Below, piece by piece: positions 1 to 12,595 of a stretch of 64,000 nucleotides of DNA. Under the pieces are notes generated by a model. The model did no database searches and was not told the DNA's origin. It was given only the letters and a program-made list of their open reading frames with translations. Numbering within the stretch: position 1 is the first letter of the stretch; each line of letters starts with the position of its first letter. Position numbers and translations under genes: made by a program. The DNA comes from Biscogniauxia marginata (lineage: Eukaryota > Ascomycota > Sordariomycetes > Xylariales > Xylariaceae): the NCBI GenBank assembly GCA_022695795.1, contig MU404074.1, positions 434,001-498,000 of the forward strand, in the 5' to 3' direction.

Positions 1-1480
1 GTTTTTATAATTTTTTTTAGTTTTAATTATTAAAAAATATTTACGCGGCATTAAAATTAATAAATTATTATTATTATTTAAATTATTTTTTAATTTTATA
101 TTTTAAAAACCGAATATCTTTTTTATATTAAATATTTAGTTTTTTAATGTGTAATTTAAGTTAATTAATTTATAAATAATATATTTATTATTATTATTAA
201 AACGCGTAAAATTATATTTATATATTTTTTTAAATTAAAAAAATTAAAAAAAATTAACTTACTTATTTTAAAACTTAATAATATTAATAAAAACTCGAAT
301 AACTCGTGCAATTAAATATAAACGATATTATTTAAAAATAAATTATTATAAATTAACGACACTTTATAATATTCTTTATATAATATTATAAAAGCGAAAT
401 AATAATATATTTACACGATTAATTATAAAATTAAATACTTAAAAATTTACGTTTTACGAAAAAATAATAATCGTTTAATATATTATTAATTTAAATAATT
501 AATTATTTCTTTTTCGTTTAAATTACGTTACCGCGATAATAAACTTTTTATTATGTAAACGCGACGCGAGGCGCGTTAAAAAAAACTAAATTTTTAATTT
601 CGTATAGTAATAAAATCATTATAAACACGTTTAAATAAACGAATTAATTATTAAAAAGCTTTATACAAAAACCTAAATATATATCGAAAATAGTTTAAAT
701 TAATATGTAAAATAATTACGAAATATAAAATTTTAAAGAAAAATATATATAATTTTAATAAAATAAAATTTATACTTGAAATAATTATTTAAATTAATAT
801 AATAATAATAAATATAAAACGACATAAATAATTTTAATAAGTTTAATAAAAAATCGAGAATAAATTATAATTATTTAAGTTATTAATATTAATAGTTTTA
901 TTATGTTATTATTTATTATATTAATTAAAAAAAGTATTTAACTTTATAATATCGCGATAACTTATTATTATTAAAAAGTAAAATTAAAATATTAAATAAT
1001 AACTAAATAATAAATAAATTTAATATAAAATTTATAAAACATTTCGAATTTTATATTAAAAATCGAATATAAAGTTTTAAACGCTTATTAATTTTAAATA
1101 ATTACGAAAGTTATTATTTTATAAAATTCGAAAAATATTATAAAAAACTCGATATTATTACATTTTATATATTTTAATGTCTTAAAAAGTATATAATAAT
1201 TACTTAAAAAACTTAATAAAACGCTATTATTATTACGTTATAAAAAGATTTTTTAATTAATTTTATAAAAATATTTATTATTATAATAATTATTTTAAAT
1301 ATATAAACTAGATTTTATGTAATTAAATTAATTTTTTTAATTTAAAAAAGGTTATTATTATATTACTTTTTTTCGATTTCACTATAAATTAAAATACTTA
1401 TAATAATTCATAAAATATCATTATAATTTAATTTTATTATAAATAAAATTAAAAAGTATTAAAAAAATTCTCTTATAAAC
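1..1480. repeat. AT-rich RIP-degraded repeat, left part of an interrupted older element
   Basis: Very AT-rich sequence with no sustained reading frame. About the first 200 bases are an inverted, diverged copy of sequence near 9620-9790: both contain the landmark ACGCGGCATTAAAATTAA or its complement. The full-length LTR element at 1481-9203 separates this stretch from 9209-10283, so both are probably pieces of one older repeat, possibly a DNA transposon with terminal inverted repeats. I could not identify a transposase. The heavy bias to T and A and the loss of all frames fit RIP. Confidence 0.6.
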
Positions 1481-1913
1481 TATAACGAACCTCCTTATAT
1501 GTTTCTAGTTAATTAATTTTATAAGTAAGTACGTACTAGGTTTTCTTGTTTTAAAGGTAATAATAAATTAAAATTAGTTTAAGAGATTTATAATATCTTG
1601 TTCATTAAAGAGATTTTAAGGTACTTTTATTATAATATTAAAAAGTGATTATAGTTTTAAATTAATAACTAAAAAATTAAAATAATTAATTAAATATATA
1701 AGAAATTCTAGGTTATTTATATAACTTTTCCTTAAAAGTTAAATCCATTATTTTCCTTAATTATTTTATATGAATTTATCGTGATTTAGTTATACCTAGA
1801 TTATAATAAATCTTACCTTTAGTTAGTTTAAGTAATTACCCGAAGTTATTTTATTATTAGTTTATAAACCCCTTATTAAAAGTCCCTTTTTTAGTTTTAA
1901 GTAGGTTATAATA
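1481..1913 (-). repeat. 3' LTR of the full-length element
   Basis: Matches 8771-9203 along its whole 433-bp length, with mainly C/T and G/A differences. Just inside it (1914-1940, read on the minus strand) is a purine-rich tract, AAAAGAGGAAGAATAG, in the right place for the polypurine tract that primes plus-strand DNA synthesis. This supports the minus orientation. Confidence 0.88.
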
Positions 1914-4673
1914 CTATTCTTCCTCTTTTAAGATCTTTATCTTAAAAATAAATAAATAAGTAAGCCCCGTTCTTTTATTATAAAGTTTACTTTTTTTCTT
2001 TTTTCTTAACCCCTTTAATATATTAAAACGTATTTTTAAAATGAAACCTTTTATATAACTAAACTAACGGGCTTTTTAAAACGTTCGAGCTTTATATATT
2101 TATTAATTTAGTTTTAAGGTATTTTATTATTTAAGTTATATTTATTTTAGCGAAACTTCTTATTATATATTTAAGGGTTATTTTAGTTATTCGTTTTATA
2201 TTTAGTAATAAAGACCTTATAACGGTTTCTTTATATTAATAAGTACTTTAAAAAATGTAAAACAAAAAAGAGAAAAGTTAGAGTTATAATGTCGGGTTGC
2301 TAAAAACCGTTTTTTTATACTTTAAAAAGAAACGTAAAAAGAAATAAATCGTTTTAAACGATTATGGCTTTAAAAAGACTTATTTAAAAGGCGTAAAAAT
2401 AAACTTCTTAAGAAAGGTTTATTCTTAAAAAAATTAGAGGAGCGGGAAAAGGTGAAAACAAAGTAACGACGGCTTAATAAAAGGCAGCAAAACACGGAAG
2501 AATCGTTACGTCAGCTTGAACTTAAGTAAAGTGTGCTTATTTCTAAAGTTATCCCCTTTTTTAACCTGTCTTTTTTAGGTTAAAACTTTAATTTTTAAGC
2601 TTTTTTAATTAATTTGGGTTTTAGCGGTAAAAGTTCGTAAGTTTATTTATTAGGTTTTTTAAGTGGTTAAGTGGTTTTTAAGTGTTTTTTTAAGTAAATA
2701 ACCTTCTTATTTAATAAAATATTATAACTAATTACCGACTTATTTTAAATTTAATACTTTTTTTACTTCGTACTTATTAGGGTTTTCTTTAAATTTTAAT
2801 TAGTTTTTTAACGAGGCGTTTTTTAATGCTTATTTTAAAAGTAAAACATGAAATATAAAGTGTATTTTAAATCTTTTTAAAAGAGAAAATCTATAATTAA
2901 TTTTTAAAACGACTTTTTTAATTTTATATAATTTTAACTTTTTAAATTTAAGTTTTTTACTAAGTCGTTTTATTTTAATTTAAGGCGTTTTTATTAATAC
3001 GCCTTATTATTAACGGAGTAAGTAAATTATATCTCTTTTTTTAAGAATTAATTTTTTAATTCTTTTTTGTTGTAATATTTTGTTATTTTATTTTAAATAA
3101 ATTGTAATTCTTTTTATAGTTATAGCTATATTACTTAAACCTTTTCGGATAGTACCTCTATTTTTAGGGCTTTTATTTCGACTTTTAGTGTTTTTATGAG
3201 TTTAATTGGTTATTTTTGGATTTTTGTTTTTTAACTATATATTACTTTGTATAATGACATTTTTATATTCTCGTTAATCGAAGTATTTTATACTATCTAG
3301 GTTATTAGTAATAATTCTATTTAGTTATTTATTTCCTAGTTAATATAACTTCGTAAATATTATTTTATTATTTAATTTAGTTTTTTTATTTATTCGTTTA
3401 ACTAGGGATAATATGCTATAAATAACTTTTATTTAACTTTTATTCGTTTTATTAAGCTAATTTAAAACTTTAATATAAATAACTTGTTTCTATTTAAAAT
3501 AATGCGTTTTAATAATTTATATTTATTAACGTACTTTCTTAAAAAACTAAAAGCTAATTGTTTTATTATATTTAACTTGTTAAACGGTAAAAAGTAGGTA
3601 TATTTCGTAAATTTATTAATAATTACTTTTATAATAAAATCTTTTAACTTAAAAAGTTTCATTATAAAATCCTATGTAATTATATGCCATGCTTTTTTAG
3701 GTATTTAAGTTAATTATAATAATTTATATGGTTTATATCGTGATACCTTAATTTTATTATAAATATTATAATTTTTTATAATTTTCATAATTATTTATTT
3801 TATTTTTAGAAAGTCGAATTCTTTTTATAATCGTTTTAATGTCTTAAAGATTCCTTAATAAATTCGTTTTATACTTATTTTAATATGTAAACTTTTTTTT
3901 TATATAATAGAAGTTTATTATTAAATCTTTATTAAAACTATAATCGTTTTTCTTTTTAATTATAACTTTCTTTAAAACGTTATTTCTAGTTTCTTATATT
4001 AATTTATATATAAACTAATATAATTAATTTGTTATTTTATTATTTAAATATCTAGATATTTCTTTTATTAATTTTTAATTTATAGTCTCTTTTTTTGCTA
4101 AAAAGATTTATTTAAATGTTTTCCTTTCTTTTAATGTAATAAATTTTGAAATTGAATTTAAATAGGAAAATCATTTAACGCTTATGTTTTTAATTAAGCG
4201 TTTATATTATTATAAATCGTGTAAAGTTCTTATAATTTAAATAGATATTAATAGGTTCTTTGGTTTTACTAAACCATAATTATTATTATTTTAATGCTTT
4301 AATAATTATTAATAATTTAGTTTAATATTATGTAGTGTTTTAAATAAATATATAACTAGGTACCATTTTCCATTATTTTTTAGTTATTTTAAAACTATTT
4401 CAATAACGAAATTTAAGGCGTTTGTTTTTAGTCGTTTCTTCTTATTTTCGTTTAAAAGTTTATATATAACCTTATTAGTTATAACCTTTTTTAACTATTA
4501 AAAAGCTTTTTTTATTTTCGTTAAAGTAATTAATTTCGTTAATAATTTAACGATTTGCTTAAAATCTTAAATGAGTTATTTAACGTAATTAATAAAGCCA
4601 AAAAATGCGTATATATTTATAACATTTTTAGGTTTTAGTTAATTTTTAACTATTATTATTTTTCCCTTTTAAA

Positions 4674-4988
4674 TACGAATTTCTCTTATACGAATTTCTC
4701 TTATACGAATTTCTCTTATACGAATTTCTCTTATACGAATTTCTCTTATACGAATTTCTCTTATACGANNNNNNNNNNNNNNNNNNNNNNNNNNNNNNNN
4801 NNNNNNNNNNNNNNNNNNNNNNNNNNNNNNNNNNNNNNNNNNNNNNNNNNNNNNNNNNNNNNNTCTTATACGAATTTCTCTTATACGAATTTCTCTTATA
4901 CGAATTTCTCTTATACGAATTTCTCTTATACGAATTTCTCTTATACGAATTTCTCTTATACGAATTTCTCTTATACGAATTTCTCTTA
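4674..4988. repeat. 15-bp minisatellite inside the LTR element
   Basis: Tandem copies of the unit TACGAATTTCTCTTA: about 6 perfect units before the N run and about 8 after it. The related element copy at 60895 onward has only a single diverged unit (TACGGATTTCTTTTA), so the array expanded in this copy. The units are essentially identical while the surrounding element is heavily mutated, so the expansion followed RIP of the unit. Confidence 0.93.
4769..4863. other. Run of 95 N bases within the minisatellite
   Basis: Unresolved bases. The 15-bp repeat phase is preserved exactly across the run: 95 bases continue the unit from its fifth base to its eleventh. The Ns therefore look like masked or correctly sized repeat sequence, not an arbitrary scaffold gap. 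Confidence 0.95.
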
Positions 4989-7900
4989 AACTTATTATAA
5001 AACTTAAATAGTTTAATTTTTTGATATATTATTTATTTTTAGTTAAATAAATAAGTAGGTTTACCCTTTTTAGAGGTTTTAACACTTATTTTATATATTT
5101 ATTATGCTCTTTTTCGTTTTTTAAGTAAATAAATATAAATTTATTTAAAAACTTGCGAAAAACTATTATAATTATATATTAAAATATAACGAGTGCGTTA
5201 ATAAGTTTAAATGACATAACTTTGTATTTATAATATTTATATATCGTTTAAAAAGCGATATATTATTCGTGTTTTTTAGCCATTTTAATTATATAATAAT
5301 TATTACGGAAGTTTAATACTATAAAGATTTAAGCTTTATTAATTTGCCTTTTTATGAGTTTTATTAATAATAACAAGTGTTTATTTTTTTATTACCTTAT
5401 TAAGGTGTCGGTAATTAATTACTCGTCATTATATTAGATTTCCCTCTTTATTGATATATTACTTTCCGTTTTTGTTAACTTTTAATATTATGATAATTAA
5501 GTATTTTAACGAGAATTCCAACTTTTAAATATATCCTTTATTAAGGTCTTTTTAAATTCCTTTTTATAATGCCTTTTATTTTTCTTGATTTATAAGATAT
5601 ATTAAAAATAATTTTAGTTATTTTTTTTCTTTAAAGTGAATTTAGTGATTTTATTAGTTATATTTTAGTAATTCTTTTTTTGTTTTGTTTTTAAATAATT
5701 TATAAAATTAAAAGTACTTACGTAGTACTTTTTTTATTAAATCTTTAAACTTAGTTACTTAAATTATATAGGCGATATATTTCGTTTTTATATTCGTTTT
5801 TATAGTGTTATTTGCGGTACTTATTTTATAATTCGTAATAGTTAACTCTTTTTAATTTTAATCTTAATAAAGCGTGTTTATTTCGAAATTTATTCGTAAA
5901 TTGCTTTTTTTAAGTTAATTTATTTTTAAGATTATGTCGTGATTTAATATATATATAATGTTAAAAATGACTTACTTAAGATATTTTTAAATAATTACTA
6001 AAAAAAGAACTATCCTTTTTAATATCTTGTTACTTTTATAATTAAATATATTTTTTTTAAAGTTCCGTAATTTATATAAACTTTATTTATATATTTATAA
6101 TATATTATTCTTTTAAGTTACTTTAATTAAGATATAGCTTTTATTTACTTTTAAGTTTATAAGGGTTTTATATTCCTTTTTATTATACTTAACTTTAATT
6201 ATAATGGTATTATTAAGTTTTAATTAGACTTCGTATAAGGACTTATTATTTATAGCTTCTCGCTGCTTTATTAGCGAGAGCCTTTATCGTTTTTTAGTTT
6301 TTTATATATATATATTTTTTTGGGTTTCTTTAAGTCGTTACGACTTTAATGTTTTTAATAATCGTTATTTAAATAATCTCTTTAATTACCTTTTAAGTAA
6401 TAAGGGGTAAAAGGTTTATTTTTTATATAAAACCTTATATATTAAAACTTTAATTCTTTTTAAAGGCCTTTTTATAGCTTAAATCTATTTTTTTTTGATT
6501 TAAAGCCTTTTAAAGTTTTAAATTATTTTCGAATAAAAGGTATAATTCTCGGATTTACTTATTAGAGGTAACTTAATATTTCTTTATAGGTTTATATATA
6601 TTTCTAGAAACTTTTCCTTTTTTTAAAGTATGTTTTAACGATTCGTTTATAGCTTAGTTTAGTCGCACGTATTTTTGCTTATTATTTTATTAAGTGTTTC
6701 TTTATAGAACTAAATAAATTAATATCGTATTTAACTCGTTTTTCGAATTAGTATAAAAAATGTAATTCTTTTTATAATTCTTATAATTCTTTTTTAACTT
6801 CGTTTTTTTCGAAACCCGTTTTAAATAAATCGTATATATTATATAGTATTAAGATATAATATATATAACTTTTAATAATTACTTTGTTATTTCTTTTAGA
6901 ACTTAAGTAAAGATAATATGTTTTAAAATAATGTAGTTATCGTGGGACGTTATTATAAATGTATTTATTCTTTTTTGTGTTATTACTTTCTAGTTTTTAT
7001 ATATTTAATAAGCGTTGTTAATATAAAAGCTTTAATGTAATAATATATGTTTTTCTGTGACTCTATTATTTTATTTTTATTAAAGTGAAATGTTTCGTTT
7101 TTTAGTTATTTTACCACTTTTAACTTTAATTTAGGTTTTAATATAAATTATTATATTTACTTCTTTTTTAGTGTGTTTCGCATTTATTATTATTATAATG
7201 GCTTTAATATAGTTTATTATGATTTAACTTAATTCTTAAATTATATTTTAGCTTATAAGTATTATATTTATATAATAGTTTACTTTCGTTATATTTTTAC
7301 TTGACTTATTTTAATGTGAGATACTTTAAATATAAGTAATTATGTTTTAAATAGTTCTAGAGGTTAATTTAATGATATTTATAGCTCTTATGAATTATAA
7401 CGAGTAAGTAATAATATTTTAGGTAATATTTATAAGTTTTTCCTTTATAACTTTAATAGACATTATAGCTTTTTTTATAAGGTTTTTTTTGTTTTTTTTT
7501 TACTTTAATAGTAGTAATAGTAAATACTTGGTTTATTTCTTTATTATTTTCGAAATAAATTCTTATTTTGGAGGTTTTTTTCTCGAGTTAAGAAATCCTT
7601 TTTATTTTTGGTTTTTATTTTTTAAGATTTCGGTATTTATTTTTATAATGTTTTTTTTATAGTTAAAACACTTAATAGTCGATTTATTTTGTTTTTTTTA
7701 CTCTTTTTAAATAGTGTTAATTTTAATAAAGTTTAATTTAATTTTAATGCTTTTTTTTGTTTTAATACCACTTTTATGATTTCCTTTTTTTATTAATCGC
7801 CGTTTTTTCGCTATATCGTCTTTTTCTTTTTAAGGTATCGTTTAAAGTTCTCGTTATTAATAGTAATTACTATTATAACGTAATTATTAAACTTTTTTAG

Positions 7901-8770
7901 GTTTTTTTCTTTATATAGATTTATTTTATATAACTTATTTTTTATATAGTTTTTTAATCCTTAATAAAATAAATAATATAAGCTTTTAATTAATAATTAC
8001 GACTAACTTATAAGTTTTTTAAATTTAATAACGTAGTTTAAAGCCTTTTTATTTTGTCGTAGTTTATAAAGTTAAGCTTCGGCTTATTATTTAAAGATTA
8101 AGTTATTAAATATAAACCTAAGTTGTTTTTTAAACTCTTTATAATTCCTGAAAACCCTTTTTATGTCTTTTTAAACGTTTTATTTATTATTTAAATGATT
8201 TTTTAACATTAATTAAAACCAGGTTAAAGTAGTTTTAACAAGGAGCTAAAATACCGTGAAAACCTTTTATTTTTTAGTGGTAATTATTTCGTAATAAAAC
8301 CGTAAATAGGTTCCGGCCTAGATTAAAAATACTTTTAAATTACTTAACTTATTATATTTGTTAGGTATAATTAATTTAAAACTTTTTATATCGGGGGTTA
8401 TTATCGTTTAAAAGTGGCTTTAGTTATTTATCTTTAAAAGGTAAAGATTATTTTGCTTATTTGTTTTCTTTTTTAAGTGCTTTTTTTTTTCTTCTTTTTA
8501 AATGATTTTTCTTATTAAGTTTTAAAGGTGTCTTTTTAAGGCTTTTTTTTAGTTATAATTATAATTAATTTTTATATTGGTTTTTTTAAACCCTTTTATT
8601 ATATTATAAAAGAATCTAAAGTTTTTATTTAATAACTTATTAATTATTGTTTTTTTATTTGTTTTTTTTATTACTTTTTAGTTTTAAGGGGTATGCTTGT
8701 TTTGGGACGATTCGATTAAAAGTCCTTTTTTTTAAACTAATGTTAAGTATTAATTAAAAAGCTATTAAAA

Positions 8771-9203
8771 TGTAACGAACCTCTTTATATGTTTTTAGTT
8801 AATTAATTTTATAAGTGAATATATATTAGGTTTTCTTGTTTTAAAGGTAATAATAAATTAAGATTAATTTAAAAGATTTATAATGTCTTATTCGTTAAAG
8901 AGATTTTAAGGTATTTTTATTATAATATTAATGAGTAATTATAATCTTAAATTAATAGCTAAAAAACTAGAATAAATAACTAAATATATAAGAAATTCTA
9001 GGTTATTTATATAACTCTTCTTTAAAAGCTAAATCCATTATTCTCTTTAATTGTTTTATATGAATTTATTATGATTTAGTTATACCTAAATTATAATAGA
9101 TTTTACTTTTAGTCAGCTTAAGTAATTACCCGAAGTTACTTTGTTATTAGTTTATAAACCCTTCATTAAAAGTCCCCCTTTTGGTCTTGGGTAAGTTATA
9201 ATA
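8771..9203 (-). repeat. 5' LTR of the full-length element
   Basis: 433 bp. It begins (plus-strand view) TGTAACGAACC, the shared end of this LTR family, and ends TTATAATA. The internal sequence next to it, read on the minus strand, is TTTTAATAGCT..., the same as the bases after the 5' LTRs of the plus-oriented copies (49983 and 53758). That marks the primer-binding-site side. The LTR is strongly RIP-mutated. Confidence 0.88.
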
Positions 9204-9208
9204 TAAAC

Positions 9209-10283
9209 ATTATAAATATTTATAATTAATTTATAAAAATTAATTTATTATTAATATATAAAATAACTTTATTATAAAATAAAATAATTTATTTTCGAGA
9301 AATAAATTATATTTTTAATAAGCGATGTAAAACTAAAAAGAAATAATTATAAAAAATATTTAATATAAAAAAAGAAATAACTTTATAAGTTAAAAAATAA
9401 TATTACGATTAATAATAATAAAAAAGGGTTTAAAAATAATTAAATAAAAACAATATAATATATATATTTAATAGTATAATAAATAAAGATATAATTAATA
9501 ATATTTATATAATAAATAAAAAAGTATTTAGTGATTTAAATTTTAAGGAGTTATAATTAATTTTATTTATTATTAATTCTTTATTTTAATTTTAAAGGGC
9601 TTTAACTCGAAAATTATAATAAACTAATCGACTTAAATTACGCGTTAAAAAACTAAATATTTAATATAAAAAAGGTATTTAGTTTTTAAAGCATAAAACT
9701 AAAAAAGACAATTCGAATAATAATAATTATTAATTAATTTTAATGCCGCGTAAATGTTTTTTAATGATTAAAACTACGAAAGTTGTAAAAACTATCCCAC
9801 TCACTTATATGGCCTACTCGTTTATAAAACACGTTATTTATATAATAAATAAAAAAGTATTTAATAATTTAGATTTTAAAGAGTTATAATTAATTTTAAT
9901 TTTAAAGAGCTTTAACTCGAAAAATATAATAAATTAATTAATTAAAATTATATATTAAAACCTTGAATATTTAATATAAAAGAAGTATTTAATTTTTAAA
10001 ATGTAAAATTAAAAAAAAACGATTCAAATAATAATAATTATTAATTAATTTTAATAGTTATTATGTAAATGTTTCTTAATAATTAAAATTATAAAAGTTA
10101 TAAAAACTAGTTTACTTGCTTATATAACTTATTTATTTATAAGGTATATTATTATTAAAATTCTAATATTAATATATTTATAATTTATTTATAATTATAA
10201 TTCGTAATTTTTATGTATTAAGTAATTTATATATAAATAAAAAAGAGTTATAATATTATTTTTATACTAAGCCTTAATTATTA
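9209..10283. repeat. AT-rich repeat with an internal tandem duplication
   Basis: Right-hand part of the older interrupted repeat. Two diverged copies of a roughly 320-340 bp unit lie in tandem (about 9500-9835 and 9838-10150). Both contain a TATTTAATATAAAA-type segment followed by an AATAATAATAATTATTAATTAATTTTAAT segment. The first copy is also present in inverted form at the start of the window. No coding capacity is visible. Confidence 0.65.
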
Positions 10284-10754
10284 TATAACGAACCTCCTTA
10301 TATATTCCTAGTTAACTGACTTTACAAGTAAGTACGTACTAGGTTTTCTTAATTTAAAAATAATAATAAATTAAAGGTGATTTAAAAGATTTATAATGTT
10401 TTGTTCGTTAAAGAGATTTCAAGGTATTTTTATTATAATATTAAGAAATGACTTTAATCTTAAATTAATAGCTAAAAAACTAGAATGAATAACTAGATAC
10501 ATAAGAAATCCCGTTTTTCTTATACTTGTTTATTTTGTCTTTTATTCCTTACAAATGGTATATTAGATACCTTTAAATCACCTTATTTATAGTGATTCAT
10601 CTTATACTGTTAAATGGATACGTCTAGATCACTCTATTCATTCTGGTCCATGTCACGTGATGTTACATCCAAATCCTCCATCCTATTAACATCCCCATGG
10701 TCCGTGTCCCAACACCCCTGTAGGAAACCCCTCCAACAGGTTGGGTTCGTAACA
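10284..10754 (-). mobile_element. Solo LTR at the left edge of the gene island
   Basis: 471-bp LTR of the same family, ending (minus-strand start) TGTTACGAACCC. It is flanked by TATTA (10279-10283) and TGTTA (10755-10759), a 5-bp target duplication in which one copy has a RIP-type G-to-A change. No internal sequence follows, so it is a solo LTR. The half facing the gene island (about 10500-10754) is much less mutated than the half facing the repeat block. Its closest relative here is the 471-bp LTR at 49512-49982, in the opposite orientation. Confidence 0.87.
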
Positions 10755-11779
10755 TGTTAGTTTTAATAAGCACGGGCCAGCTGGTGAGCCGGCGAGAACA
10801 TTTGTTGGAGAACAAGAGATACGGTGTTCTCTGGGCTCTAGGTCAGTGGGTTATTAATGCCAAAGTTGCTATGAACGAACTCGTGGGTTGCTTCTGTTGT
10901 TCTAAACCACTTTTATTACCTCGTGACTTGATACGCCATTGTCAATGATTCTGCATGGTTGTTATGATATGACAATAGCGCGTGCGAAAGCTCATTTGTG
11001 GGTTGGCGTATGACCCGAAGGACGCCATTTTTTGAGTCCCAATACTCCTATCTTGAATACTTCCTCACGACTAAGTAGGTAGGCATCACTTATATGCAAA
11101 ACAAGCCAGAACTGACAAGACAAGATAGATTTAGCCTCTTCAGGGTTATTGCGTTCGATTACCTAGCATGATGTGTGACCTATCTTTCGTCACATGGTAG
11201 CTCGTGGACTTTTTGCACTGACTAACAAGTGGCTCGTGGGATTACCTTTGAGACAAGAAATGATATCTATAGCAATGCGAGCGTGCGTAGTATACTCAAA
11301 TGATTGCCTGCATAGTATGTAGTAGATTGATTAATTAGTCGCTATAAGCCAATAAGTAACATGTACCTTTCCATAAAAGCTAGCATGGAGCTGTACCTTC
11401 TAAAAGGAACACGAGGCTTTACGCTAATGGGTATTGGTGATCCCTGGAGAAGATGTCAATAGGTCAGAACTTTTCACACCCCGGTCCAAGTTACGTACAG
11501 ACCAGCTTCATTCGCTATCGACTCACGAATGACTTTGCCGCCTGGCTGATAAATTGCCAAGCTTCTCTCACCACGGAGTATGGAAAAGCCCACCGTTGAC
11601 AACCACCACGCCAGGGACTCATGACCACGATCGTGCCGAGTAAGACCGTATAGAAATGTATATATATCTATTAACCTCCCCCTGACGATCTATGCCTCAT
11701 TTATCGAGCGAAGTAGTGTTTTGAAGACACTTGCTGCTACCTAACAACCCATCTAACCTACATCAATCCCACACCAGCG
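10755..11779. other. Intergenic, no gene recognised
   Basis: Normal base composition and frequent stops in all frames. Short open stretches have no recognisable domain. The last 100-200 bases presumably hold the promoter of the SGNH hydrolase gene (a TATATATATC-like stretch lies near 11660), but no specific site can be defended. Confidence 0.6.
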
Positions 11780-12595
11780 ATGCCTCTCCACATAGCAAAC
11801 CTCGGCTCTTCCTTCTCAGCCGGACCGAGCATCCCGCCCGTGGCCAACAAGGCGGCAGGCCGCTCGGGGGCCAACTTCGCATGCCTGGCGTCCCAGCGCG
11901 TCGGCGCGCGTCTCACCGACCTCAGCGTTAGTGGCTCGACGCTGCTGAACCTGTTGAGCGAGCCGCAGAGCGCGGGCGGCGAGACCTTCGCCCCGCAGAT
12001 CGACGACCTGCCCGCCGACGCCGACGTCGTGCTCGTGCTCAGCGGCGGCAATGACATTGGATACATTGGGGGGATGTTCGCCGACACCCTCAACAGCTGG
12101 GTGTACGGGCTCGGCTCCGCCCTCGTCTGGCTCTACGATTTCACCGGCAACGCAAACTGGTGCCTCGACCTGGACACCGAGGGCCTCGCGGCCCGCTACG
12201 GCGAGGCCCTCGATGCGATCCACGCCAAGGCCCCCGGTGCCCGCGTCGTCGTCGTCGAGTATTTTACTATGCTGGGCCGCGACACCGTGCCCGGGCGCGA
12301 CGTGACGTTCGGCGCCGACAGGGTCGAATATCACAAGGGCGTCGCGGCGAGGCTGCTCTCCGCGACGGTGAAGGCCGTGCAGCAGAGGGCACCTTGGTGC
12401 GTCAAGGTCGATCTGGCGGCCGCCAGCGAGGCGCACGCTATAGGCTCCGTCGAGCCGTGGGTCTCAAGCTTCACCTGGGACCTCTACCGCGAGGGCGGGG
12501 CGTACCACCCCAATGCGGCGGGCATGAAGGCCGCTTCCGAGCTGGTCTACCAGAAACTTGTCGAGCTGGGAATAGTTGAGGGAGGGAAGAGCTGA
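11780..12595 (+). CDS. SGNH/GDSL-type hydrolase (esterase/lipase-like), intronless
   Basis: Encodes 271 residues. Block I is LGSSFSAG (residues 8-15); Ser11 sits where the GDSL nucleophile falls, though the usual Asp before it is Ser. The GGND of block III (GGNDIG) carries the oxyanion Asn. Block V is YHPNAAGM near residue 242, with His243 as catalytic base; the Asp often three residues before this His is Gly here. The family hydrolyses esters or thioesters and occurs in fungal metabolite clusters as a deacylase. No signal peptide is visible, so it is probably cytosolic. The gene is markedly GC-rich compared with both flanks and has no intron. The start is the first Met and leads straight into block I. 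Substrate unknown; a role in releasing or trimming an acyl product is inference from the neighbours. Confidence 0.85.
   Translation: MPLHIANLGSSFSAGPSIPPVANKAAGRSGANFACLASQRVGARLTDLSVSGSTLLNLLSEPQSAGGETFAPQIDDLPADADVVLVLSGGNDIGYIGGMFADTLNSWVYGLGSALVWLYDFTGNANWCLDLDTEGLAARYGEALDAIHAKAPGARVVVVEYFTMLGRDTVPGRDVTFGADRVEYHKGVAARLLSATVKAVQQRAPWCVKVDLAAASEAHAIGSVEPWVSSFTWDLYREGGAYHPNAAGMKAASELVYQKLVELGIVEGGKS

Larger units (their letters stand above)
1481..9203 (-). mobile_element. Full-length Ty3/gypsy LTR retrotransposon, RIP-inactivated
   Basis: Two LTRs of identical length (433 bp) in the same orientation enclose about 6.9 kb of AT-rich internal sequence. The five bases TAAAC occur directly outside both ends (1476-1480 and 9204-9208), a classic target-site duplication. 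LTR termini read TG or TA at one end and TA at the other, as expected for TG...CA after C-to-T change. Inside, on the minus strand near 5230-5335, is the reverse-transcriptase segment equivalent to LDLRDGYY...KMA, full of stops. This segment is much clearer in the related plus-strand copy at 57630-57724. A 15-bp minisatellite and a run of Ns lie in the internal region. No intact gag or pol remains, so the element is dead. Confidence 0.9.

Noticed and set aside
3462..3662. 66-codon minus-strand frame in the AT-rich block
   Set aside because: Lys/Asn/Ile/Phe-rich low-complexity translation within a RIP-degraded retrotransposon.
11758..12579. Long open frames on the opposite strand and other frames across the SGNH gene
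   Set aside because: Shadows of a GC-rich coding sequence; only the plus frame from 11780 has SGNH motifs.
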